Source of the DNA: Galerina marginata
Taxonomy: Eukaryota > Basidiomycota > Agaricomycetes > Agaricales > Galerinaceae
Direction: 5' to 3'
Length of the DNA: 64,000 bases
Assembly: GCA_023014335.1 (NCBI GenBank)
Contig: JAECYW010000001.1
Span: 3,720,001 to 3,784,000 of the forward strand
Part shown: piece by piece, positions 23,396 through 33,872 of the stretch
Layout of the letters: every line of letters begins with the position of its first letter
Position numbering within the stretch: the stretch's first letter is position 1
Program-made: the position numbers and the translations under genes
The notes under the pieces: generated by a model
The model's database searches: none
Told to the model about the DNA's origin: nothing
What the model saw: the letters and a program-made list of their open reading frames with translations, nothing else

Positions 23396-25813
23396 AGGTC
23401 GCTTTTTCCTTTCACAATTCATTGTCCCCTACGTAGTCATTTAATGACCTTGCGAAATATTTTCAGTCGATATGACTTCGTGTTTCCGCTCGTAACCTGT
23501 AGAACAGCGTCGTCGATCCCGCGGCCCAGAAATTTCGGACCGATATTCTGAGTATTTTGATCTGATTATAAGTTATCAAGCGCTTTTTGTTTTCGTCTTG
23601 CTCACCAGTTAGCGCCGAATATCCCAGGAGTGCGCGAGCACGGGGATACGGCCATCCACAAAACGCTTAGCATTCCGAGTTTCTCGAAGGCATCTAAGGC
23701 CAATTACTCAATACTCAATCGTCGATGTGTTGCTTGATTAGCTCTTCCCCTAAAGCCTCTCGGCCCTTTTTTGTTATGACCTAACTCACGTTACTAATCT
23801 AACTAACGAAGCAACGGCCCACCGGAGGCGGCTCCGTCAACTGCTTCAAAGTATGCGGAACCGAAGTGGAAAATTTAGTGTTGGTATGTATATGTTGGAG
23901 CTGTACATGCTAAGGTCCATCAGTCGCGACCAAGGGGTGGATAAGCAAATAAGTCATGCGTTGTTCAGCTTTCTACCTTTTCCAACTTTGATGGGCACCA
24001 TCCACTTACATAGTCAGAAATCGTTCTCATTCTATGCTCTTTACACCATCTGCTTTTCTCTCCACTTCCTCTGTGTATTATGTGATACTCTTATCATCTT
24101 TCCTAATCTTGCGAGGACGGAAGAACCCAGGATCACTTTAATAATAAATGTATGGCCATTGGAACACCCACATCATAAAGAAACTCGATGTCTCTCCAAA
24201 TGACTTGAGGTAGTTAGCTTTTGATCGACCTTGAATAAAATCTGCGTCCGGGCTTGAGAAACACATGGCGAGTTTTGTGTATCACTTTCCCTTTTTGAGG
24301 TTACATAAAAGGCCTGCGGGCCGATTTTGGAAATAACCAGTCATCGTTACTAATCACAATAACGAAGGCAAGTCCAGAAATACCGGACGTGACTCCGTCG
24401 AGTTGTTCCAACATATCCGGAACCGAGGTGGCAAACTTGGTGTTAACGTGTTCGAGCTCGTACTACCGCACTAGAACTCGAATTTTGTAAGTGACGAAAA
24501 TCTGGGTCGAGGCTCATTAGTTGCGAACCAATGGCAGAGAAGCAAATGGAAAATTATTACGCAGTCCAACCTGAAATTGTGACAAGTGGATCATGGACCA
24601 TGGTTATGAGGACCAACGGGGCTTACGAGATACCGTAGTATTTCACGGCCCCGGTATGGGCACTCGGTCCCGGCCCCAGCGGACAGTATAAACGACAGAA
24701 AAGAATACGCGCCTTCGATATGCGGAAATTCCTGAGTCAGTTACGTGGATCGGAGGCGAAAACCCTCGATTCCGAATACTATTTTTAAGGAAGTTAAAGG
24801 GCAATCCAGTTTTTACTGGCAAGATCGCCATTGCCTTCAGCCAAAGTGAGTACTTATCCTCCTCACTCTGCCTCCATAAAATGATGCTTCATCGACATCG
24901 TCCAACGAGCCTTCAACTTCGTGTGCCGAAGAAAATTGGACTGAATTTTCCTCCTCCTCTTTGCCTTGAATTTTTTTTCATGATTACTTACCAACTTTGA
25001 GGCGGTTTAGGATTTTGTGTGATGATATGTATGGGCCTTCGTAAATGCGAGCACTATACCTCTTCATTCAGCAGTTAACAGTACCCCCAATCCTTCTTAA
25101 GCACTCAGACAGCCAAGGTTGGAGCTGCTGTTCGTCATAACGGCAACTCCAGACTATTCGCGTAACACAGGTCAACCGGTAACGACTCACGACAACAGTG
25201 CCTCCTCCGTCAGACATTCTTCAAATCTAATTATTTAATATTTAACAACATTGTATGCACAGTTTTTGCGTCCTTGCTGTTTTCGGAAATGGTTCCCTCA
25301 ATCATATTTTTGCAAAGATTCAGGACAGTGGATTAGTCCAGTCTGTCCGGACCTGAGCACCTGAAACTCAAAGACGCGTCCAATAGCGCAGAATCAAGTT
25401 GCACGCGATGGCATGGGACAAGCAACGGAGGACTGATGGACATATATAAACTTACTAGCAAACATACGGTGAGGGACAATCCATTCCGCTTCATGAAAGG
25501 TCTAGGTCAACATTTTCGAAAGCAGAAAACTGCCTTGAGCCCAACGAGGCTAGGAAATCTGTTGTATTTCCAGAAGAAATTTATGTATCGTTTTCGTCAG
25601 TTAGTAGGAGGACTCTGGAGAATTATTCAGGCGTTTTCCTGACTGAATTTTTTGGATTTGCAAACCCAAGGAACCCATATAAACCCATTAAATAAAAAAA
25701 AGGACAAAAGGCGCAGTTAAGGGTATATCTGACTACTTGAATAAGATTGTCACCCTCTATCCAATATCTAGACATTCCCGCATCAATGGACCTGTCAATG
25801 TCTTGCCAAACAT
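23396..25813. other. 2.4-kb intergenic region with a degenerate direct repeat
   Basis: Two related stretches lie at about 23792-23945 and 24345-24545. Both include 'ttactaat', 'aacgaagc' or 'aacgaaggc' and a core 'cggaaccgaNgtggNaaa'. In one frame both encode an RNR-x-GK peptide. The remainder shows short frames only, including a 116-aa one at 23853-24203 (+). The region may hold remnants of a duplicated gene or mobile element. Confidence 0.35.
23792..24545 (+). repeat. Pair of diverged direct repeats, about 150-200 bases each
   Basis: See the block shared by 23792-23945 and 24345-24545. They are separated by about 400 bases. Similarity is patchy but extends over the whole core and preserves one reading frame. 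Confidence 0.4.
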
Positions 25814-27154
25814 CTATCCGGCTTTGGTAGTCGTTGGCGCCACGGTTGTAGGTGTCGTTGTTGGCTTTGCAGTGGTGGTAGGTGCCGCTGTAGTAGTTGG
25901 TGCAACTGTAGTAGGAGTAGTCGTTGGTTTTGCAGTGGTTGTAGGCACCGCCGTGGTCGTTGGTGCGACGGTAGTGGGAGTAGTTGTGGGTTTCACTGTA
26001 GTTGGTGCTGCAGTCGTGGTAGGGACCACGGTAGTTCCAACAACGTTAACGTAAACCGATAATCGACTAGCAGCTCCGCAAAGTTCAGTATGATCGGCTT
26101 CACATGCGCGGGAGCAATCGGTGAGGGGAGCCGTGATATTAGCAGTCGGTAGAGCAAAAGAGTTGCCACACCCTGTTCAAGCTTATGGTAAGTGGTGGGT
26201 GATAAACAAGCAAATCAATCAAGACGTACAGCACTCCTCTCCGAACTCTAATCCGGAGATGCTAAACCCAGCTGCGGCACACTGAGCCGTGCAAGTTTCG
26301 ATGGTTACACCGGCCGGAATATCGAAGCGCTCGAGGAGTGAGCGTGGGTTTGGACCAACAGCGTCGCTGACGCAGAGAACATTTCAGCGACACCTATCGG
26401 AAGATGTAGACAAGTAACTCACGTGAAACACCCGTTGAAAGACCAGGTGCCAACCTTTGCCTTGTTCGCGGGTACTGGGCCGACACCCTTGTTGCTATTT
26501 TGGAAAACGCTGACCACCCCGGATCCTCCACAAGTCAGAGTGCTATCGCCACCGCAAGGGAAGTTGCAAAGGGTGTCGTTGACTTTTGTAGCGGTACCCT
26601 GGATATTAAAATCGCAGACTAAAGGCAAGGAAAGTTAAAACCTTCATTGGATAGGCTGACCAAAACGGATATAAAAGAACGCCCGAGGTGGGTAGATGGG
26701 AAGGAAGAAGAGGATTGAAGCTAAAAATACGTACAGCATTCGTCGGTGAATTCGGTTCCAGCAAAATTGAGTGGTGTCGTGAAGTTACCGCAAAATTCGG
26801 TACAAATTGCTGGGGTCATTCCAGGGTTGGTAATTGTATGTTCCTGAAGCGTTCGCCCGGCGGGGTTGTTGTCGCTGATAGTCATCGAAAAGTAACAGAA
26901 TGTGAGTTGTGACGGAAAGGATATCGAGGTAAACACTAACCTGAAACATCCAACCAAGGTCCATCCTGCGAGCGCTGCATTTGGGTTAGCAGCGGCTTGT
27001 CTTCCCAGTAATTCCGAAGGACCAGAGGGAAGGGCAAAGGTATTCTGGTCGACGGTAAGTATTACATCCAATACCGAGGTATGAACCTTCGAAGACATAC
27101 CGACAGTAAGAACGATGCGACGAAAGTGAAGGTGGAGAACGAAATGGGAGACAT
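25814..27154 (-). CDS. Secreted protein with two WSC domains and Thr-rich tail
   Basis: The first exon, 27154-27101, encodes a signal peptide (MSPISFSTFTFVASFLLS). The next exons, 27044-26941 and several smaller ones, encode two WSC domains, each opening with a Trp-x-x-x-Gly-Cys-Phe block. The first runs from 'GWTLVGCF' through 'CTEFC', 'FTDEC' and 'CNFPCGGDSTLTCGG'. The second runs from 'GTWSFNGCFTD' through 'CTAQCAAAGF', 'EFGEECYCGNSF' and 'CSRACEADHTELCGAASRLSVY'. The C-terminal part (25814-26029) is a threonine/proline mucin-like tail built from 21-residue repeats, ending in KAG with no membrane helix or GPI signal. WSC domains bind wall glycans in yeast stress sensors and fungal oxidases. 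Without a membrane anchor this is more likely a wall-associated secreted protein. The exact boundaries of the middle exons are approximate. Confidence 0.82.
25826..26029 (-). repeat. 63-bp coding minisatellite in the WSC gene tail
   Basis: About three copies of a 63-base unit encode a 21-residue Thr/Pro module with 'KPTTTPTTVAPTTTA'. It lies inside the coding region and is a likely site of copy-number variation between strains. Confidence 0.7.
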
Positions 27155-29625
27155 TTCTATTGAGTTGAACTAGCCCTTTGTGGGGGATTGCGATTATCCT
27201 GAATGAATAGGATGTCCAACAAGTCAGTTCATATCCTACTTTTATACCTCCAGCTAAAAATTTATAGGCAAGTGATTTGAAAATCATTGACAGCCTCGGC
27301 ACGGAAAGCAGAAGCAAACGACCATGGCACGGATCGAATCATGTATTTTTGAGAGATTTCAGGGCAATCACCGTTCCTTACCCCTCTGTAAGCTTCTTTT
27401 CTTCCCATAGAGCAGGAATTCGCTTCGAAGGTGTCGTACAGGACAGCGAAGGATGGACAGCGAATGGACAAGGGACAAGAAACGATGATGGGACAAAAAC
27501 CAGCCACGTTTGAAGAGTTGTATTGCATACGAATTTCGGAAGGCTCGGCTTTCGATCGACCTATGGGAGAACGCGCGGGAAGTACAAGTATACGATTGAA
27601 CGTGGGAGTCCGAGTGACAACCACCAAATCTAGAAAATAATTAGAGGAGTAGTAAAGGTCAGAGCTGAGGAATAAATAAAGCAATCCTACAGGTCACAGA
27701 GCGACGAAGTCGACGAGGGTATCCATGTCGATTATGTTAAGCGGCATTCAAGACAACGCCAATGCCTATCATAGACGAACCAGCAACGGCACCTACAGAA
27801 GTTCGGATCAAAATTAGCAGAGAGGTTCACATAAGCTAGTTATTTTCGGTACATGCATTCCAACCACATAAGGACGGCGAATGATCCTCGTACCCAGCTT
27901 CACACCCAGCATCGCACGTCGGGTGCAACGATTGCCCATGCCACGTCAAGAACCGCGGAGAAAATGACCATCACAGATAGAAGAAAGCGAAACACCAAAA
28001 ATCCAAGATATTTGCACACGAAAGCCAAGGAACCGCATTGCTCGTATGCTCTTGTCGGCCTAGACAATATTAATCGTACGATCGGATGGGAGAAGAGCAA
28101 GAAATTCCACAGACTGAGGTAAAGCGACAGAAAGGTATTTCCGCATCATGGCAATGCCGATCCTCATATCACGAAAATTCATGATGCGAAGGTAAAAATA
28201 GGTGCGATGTGAATGAAAACGGGGAAAAGCTCCTTTTCAAGAGATGCCGTACAAGGGAAAAAACGTTGAACGTCCAGCGAATGGAGCCTTGGGCTTCTGG
28301 ACATCTCCGACGTGATCGAGGGTGGTGCCTATCTTCGACACAGAAGTTAGAGAACTACGTCGAAGTCAAAGTGGGGTATCTGCCAACGATCAGGTATTAT
28401 CGAAGCTTGAAGACTGGTCAACTTACAATGAGTTAGGCGAAAAGGAGCTTATGAAGGAAATGGCGCTCGATTTTACAGGGCGTGCTGGACTGCCTTCAAA
28501 AATTCATCGATTAGGATGACGGTGTACTGAAAAACGGAGGAGGGAGAATCGACCAATGATTTTCTGAATGGTCTGCATACGCCTAGGCCTGTGATCAAAA
28601 TCTTCCGGCTCCCATGTTACTAAAGTTCTCCCGTTCCCGAAAGCGAACTGGACAGCTTCAATCAACTGATTCGGAATGGTGCCGCGGCCTGAGCCTGAGA
28701 GCTGTGGGCGCTCCCATTCAGGTGAGGAAAATCACCCAGCAGTTAACAAAAAGGCGTCTGGGCGCAAAGCTGACGAGTATTCGAGGATAAACGAGAAGGA
28801 CGAGCATGTAAAATCCTTTCAAAAAAAAACACTTGAGGAATACGCGATCCAGGTGGGCTTCTTCCAGGTCTCGGAATGAGGATTTGCCCGGAATAGCATA
28901 TCCACGTTGCTATTCTCGTCAAGAAGTCAGAAAAGTACGAGCCACATCACTCGTTATCACCGTGGATCGGCTGCAGAGTCGCCTGCAAGGCGGCAGAGTA
29001 GACTTCCCAATGCCTTTAAGTCGGGGCTGTTACACAGAACAGCAAAGAGAGAAACTACAGCCCCGATACCGAAGCTTACTCGTTTCCTGTCGAAGCCGTG
29101 CCAAGGGCAAGCAAGTAGAGGCAAGAATTGATCGGCAGAATGAAAAGGCAGAAAGTTCAGCGCGAAACCTGAAAAATAATCAAACATGTGCACGTGATGC
29201 AACTTGTCACGGACGCGTTATGGACGCGTCGCCGTAACACTCACCTGCAGGATGTCAATCAGAAATTGATCAGAAACTGAGAAATTCGAATAAGCGATTC
29301 TTCCACGACAAGGGCGGTTTAATACTAGAAATCAATCGATGCTATAAGTAAACTCAGCTGATAACGCGACGGGGCTCAACTGGGCTGGCTATCTTCGAAG
29401 CAGAGAAGGCAACATATTTGATTCGAGAATCGAGGTCAAAGGATCTCTTCACCAGTTGATTGGTTGCAGAGTACTAATTATCAAAACCGAAGGACGATGA
29501 GACACGGAGGTTTAAAACGGGGAGGAGCTACCGGGGGATGTATTTCATCAAAATGATTTGAATCGACGAAAGCACGGTCATTGAGATTCTGGGCGCCGAT
29601 CGGAACAGATCTGCATCGTCATATA
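27155..29625. other. 2.5-kb purine-rich region, no confident gene
   Basis: The + strand is purine-rich and short open frames occur on both strands: 140 aa at 27262-27684 (-) and 134 aa at 28833-29237 (+). None has a recognisable domain, signal peptide or coherent splice pattern. The part next to 27155 should contain the WSC gene promoter. Confidence 0.4.
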
Positions 29626-30300
29626 CAGTTGCGGACAAGCAAACACATCAAATCCGGTATCTCGGGAACGCGAATTTTCTGGGGAAATCTGACGACGGAT
29701 TTGAACTCGGACGGTCGAATAAAGCCTAAAAACGGTGTTTTCGTAGAATTCCCACGACGTTTTAGGGGCGCCAAAATTTTTGACAAAAATTTCGACATAT
29801 TTACCCTTGCGGGAGGGGTATGGGAGCCAAAAAAACTGTCACTACAGTATAGGACTGGAAGGATGGCGACGTCGCCGAGGTGTCATTTCTTTCTCGAACT
29901 TAAGCTCTGGACCGGAAACACCACAATTGGATAACGTCAGGACTGACCTTCGGTCCAAAATGGGCAGGTAGGGTCATGCAAGACCCTTTTTCCCACATGC
30001 TCATACATTTTTTTCCAAGGGAACGGCTCGATAACTTGTCGAGATTTTTTGGGATCCGACGGGGCACATCGAAAGGAGTCTAAAAATGAATTTTCGGAGA
30101 TTTTAGGGTCACTTTTTGACGTACGCCAATATTTTTGAGGCCGAAAATCTTTATATGGACGATTTCGGAAAAACTGCTCGTGCAAATGTGAAGCTGGATG
30201 CTAAACTAAGCGTTTTACACCATTTCCATAATATTCCGGTGTTTTGAGGAACCCTGAAAAGTCGATGACCAAATTTGATGTGTTTGCTTGGCCGCAACTG
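29626..30300. mobile_element. Tc1/mariner-like MITE, TA target
   Basis: The ends are inverted repeats of 28 bases, starting CAGTTGCGG(A/C)CAAGCAAAC and mismatched at one position, each flanked by TA. The total length is 675 bases and there is no transposase-like frame. The TIR start and TA duplication resemble Tc1-family elements. An autonomous partner must lie elsewhere if the element is still mobile. Confidence 0.85.
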
Positions 30301-30302
30301 TA

Positions 30303-30896
30303 GTAAGGCTAGCCATTGTCGAATTTTTTTTTTTTTTTTTTTTTTGAGTCGTTTTATTGCCTCTGGAGGTTTGAACCTCGCCTTGGCCTAGTGTCTACGT
30401 ATTACTCTAATAATGATGGCTTGCGGTCCCGCCGCCTTGCGCCCCACTCCTGGTGGCCGTTGGGTCTCTGCATCCCCGGAGGCCCTCACGTCCTCCTGCC
30501 TGGGATCCAACTGTTCCCCAGTTGTTTGAGACCCCTTCGGTTCTTTATTGAGAATGTTGTCTTGTGTGAAGATGGAGTCTGCATGTTGATAGTGTCTTGT
30601 TGAGCACCCGATCGTCAAGACGAAAGGCAGTTTGTGTGTCGGAATTTCGTGTTATTTGAAGGTTTCTTGGTCGGACGGTCCTGGGGTTGATATTTGCGTA
30701 TGATTATCTTTTTAAGTTGACGGTATCCGATTCCAAAGAGGATTGTCGAAATAAGCCTACGAGCACTAAAGCGGATGATGGAAAGGGAAACTAGAAGAGT
30801 ATCCCCAGCGCTGTTTGTTTCTATCAAATTTCATTAGTCCTAAGCCTCGAAAATCAACAAAAAAAATCAGCAGCGGCAATTACTCGCCTCATTTTT
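30303..30896 (-). mobile_element. 3' end of a retroelement with poly-A tail (- strand)
   Basis: A run of about 21 T at 30326-30346, immediately next to the MITE, reads as a poly-A tail on the - strand. The adjoining 200-300 bases look like the 3' part of a non-LTR retrotransposon or SINE, including a 76-aa - strand frame. No reverse-transcriptase motif is present, so the copy is truncated and its class cannot be fixed. It abuts the 3' end of the MYND-finger gene. Confidence 0.45.
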
Positions 30897-32020
30897 CTAG
30901 ATCAGAGCCCCGGGCCCGCGTTTCGTCGCCCGTCCTCTCAGGTACCTCTTATCGTCCTCTCCCAGAGGACAGGTCCACTTTTTGGCGTTGTCCCCTTCCA
31001 GTGCTTCGCGATGTATAGCAGCGTTAAGCTCGCTAATATTAAAATCCAATACAATGTTGGACAGGAGGGGAATCAGCGTCATCATTGATAATAAAACGGA
31101 GTGGACGTACAATAAAGGCCCAGAGTTCTCTTTCTCCACAATCTCGTACAACATGTGCTCCTTAATCAACGCCAAATCCTGCGGATGGATTGTGAAAGGA
31201 ATGAGAAAGAATACTTGATTCCTGTAATCAAACGTTGTCAATACGACATGTGCTTCCCGATGTCCCAGCTTGTCCGTGTCATTTCTATGAGCCTTCCAAG
31301 CGGCTTCGAACTTATCGTCCGGAAGACAATTCGATCGTTCAGTGATCTCCGCGAATCTTATGCTTCCAGTGATCTGTTTCGCCAATAGTGAGCTTAGCGG
31401 GATCTCAGGATTCGCGAGGTCTTTTGCATCCTTCGTATCGTGAGGGTAGATGATCATTGTCACGCCAGCGATCCACATTTTACGCGGATCAGGATTCGTT
31501 GAAGTCAACTCGTGGTAATACCGAGCAGCAAGCGCGAGCCGAAGGGACGACATAATGAATGAGTCGTCGTTTATGCGGATAAGGCTCTTGATCACATAGC
31601 TGCGTTGCCTCTCTGCGTCATTGCACATAACTTTATGGTTTGGCCTGAAAAGTATCGCGTTAAATTGTTAATATAAAACTTTGAAGTTCAGCGTACCAAT
31701 CTTTCTTCTGGCACTGCGTGTCGAATGCGTTCTTTTAAATACATGCTGAGAAGTAAAACGAGGCACTTACACACCTCTCGTGAACAGTAGACAATAGTTT
31801 TACACTGCGTAAACCACATTTCATCAACATCCCCACAAGCATCCAAAACAATTGATGTACGTACTCTCGCGCAAGTTGGATATCGTTCTGTCGGCGACGC
31901 GCGTCGTGTGCAATACCAGCATCCCGGTTCATATTTACTTTCGTGCGAGTCGAGGATAGGGGCTATCTTCGCGGCAAAGCGGGAGAAAATGTAATCGCCC
32001 ACTGGCTTTGTGCTTTTCAT
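30897..32020 (-). CDS. MYND-finger protein, possibly frameshifted
   Basis: The long last exon (about 31647-30897) encodes a C-terminal region of more than 240 residues ending in 'RGPGALI'. Upstream small exons give the MYND core 'CKTIVYCSREVCQKKDWPN' followed by 'HKVMC', with in-phase introns after 'EVC' (gtaagt) and after 'KKDW' (gtacgc). The N-terminal exon begins MKSTKPVGDYIFSRFAAKI at 32020. MYND fingers bind proline-rich partners and use eight zinc ligands. In the frame that reads through the core, the first Cys-x2-Cys pair is not complete. An alternative frame just upstream offers 'LFWMLVGMLMKCG', so an intron I did not place or a one-base shift near 31810 is likely. The gene may therefore be a recent pseudogene. 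Confidence 0.6.
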
Positions 32021-33872
32021 GGCACTTTTCGAAGGATTCTGCGTTCTTTTGGGGAGGGAAGTAAAGGAGGATGGTGGACGTTCGTGACAGAGTCGCAGCT
32101 CGGAAGTAAAAGAGTAAGTCTATTCGGGTATGGACCGGCCCGTGTTCCGTTTCGGGCCTTGGCAAACTTCAAGGCTCCCCGCAGGCCATTCTTGTTTTAC
32201 TCCTCAACTTACTTCAAGTGAAATACCGAAAGCTTCGACCGAAAATGCCTGTCGCAGTTCGTTACCCGCAATAAAGCTCAGCGAAGAATGTTCAAAGAGT
32301 CTTTGCCATTGAGCTTTCTGTTCCAATAACCACGCACCTCTCGGTCGACATCCACTTTGACCAGCGGTCAAGAGGTTACCACCAGAGGCTGTGGACAGTT
32401 GTGCTAGAGCGTGGCAAGATTAGTTCTGGCTCCCCAAAAGTACGCGGTACAGGATGACTATCCTCTCGCCTGCTTTGGGCCTTGGTGCGGCAAAAGCGAT
32501 TTTAACAGAGGACTGACAGACAATTCCTCCGATTTACACTGGAAATTGACTGAATCGCTGGTGTACTTTCAATATTAATGTGCGTTCTCTCTCTCGCTGT
32601 CTTCGTGCTCCTCACATCAGTCCTTGTAGCTTTTGTATTTCACGATATTGGTGTTCTGGCTCCGCAGTCGCTGGTTTTAGTTGAACTCTTATGACATACT
32701 CGTGTTGTACGGCTGTTGCCTCGACTTAAAGACGAGTGTAATGCTCTGCTACAACATCCCGAAGCTAAGTTAGTTCCAGCTTTCATCCCAGCGACGTCCC
32801 CAACGTCATCATGTCAGCTTTACCGCCTAAAACTCTCATCGCGTCTGTCATCGATCATCAATCATTGCCATCAAGCCATTGGGGAATTTCATGTTGACGA
32901 ATGTGGTCCATTTCGTGCCCACGCCTTTCCTTTCCCTCAAAACGGTATGAATGAAACTTGGGTACTTACCTGCCTCACCTCTATTGCCAATACTCTAATT
33001 GTTGCACAAAGGTGTTATTTCTACCACAAAACGGAGACTTATGAACACTGAACCTTTACCAATTTCCGTCGCTCTACTGGCTTGGAGGACCTGGTATCTT
33101 TTAATATCTTGTGCGACCACGGTCTCTCGAATTCACTAACGCCGGACATTCTTCGATGTAAATGGCGACGACTTCCCTATCTCCAGTTTTGACGCTTGGC
33201 TTCTCATTCGGTCAAGAAGTTCAAGTCCCGTGTTATTGCTATGACCGTTTCGCACTTGTTTCCGACTCTCAGCCAATGGTCTCCTGTGACTGACAGTACT
33301 TTACTCGGCCTGCGTTGGAGTCGGGGCATTGACAGAGCTCTGGTTTGAATGACCGCCGTGGGGTCTAAGCGGCGACCTCTGGCCCCAAGTACCAGTCAAA
33401 CTCAACATCAATGGGATACGTCAAGTTATTGACTCAATCATAACCCATTAATTAATTTCCATGTGGATGCGGAGCGGGGAAATACGACGGTCGACACTGG
33501 TCTGAACACTTCCAGCTTTTTATTCCACCAATTTTGGGGTTTCCGTTGAGTCTATAGGGCTCTGAACTTCTGGATATCTGGCGAACATTGCTCGTTTGAA
33601 CTTAAGAGCATCAGCAATGAGGAAGTACCCCAAAAAAGCATTTGACTCCCTCTAATCGGAAATTGGTAAAATATACCCTTGGAGAAATTGTCCTCGTCGC
33701 GAGGATAGCGCTCCAATTCTGGCATTACACATGGAACACATCACAGAATAGAAAGGTATTTTCTTCCTCATACATGACCCTTATGATTGCGGTCTTTGGC
33801 CGTCTTTTCTAACTGTTAAATCAGTGGAAATCGACAACTCTGGTTTTCCAAAATTTCCCCACAACAACAGCT
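32021..33872. other. 1.85-kb intergenic region between divergent genes
   Basis: Short frames only, the longest 111 aa at 32716-33051 (+), without recognisable motif. The region contains the promoters of the divergent MYND-finger and glyoxal oxidase genes. Confidence 0.4.

Noticed and set aside
30355..30400. tRNA-like B-box (GGTTCAAACC on the - strand)
   Set aside because: No A box or cloverleaf could be drawn. It lies beside the poly-A tail and is taken as part of a retroelement end.
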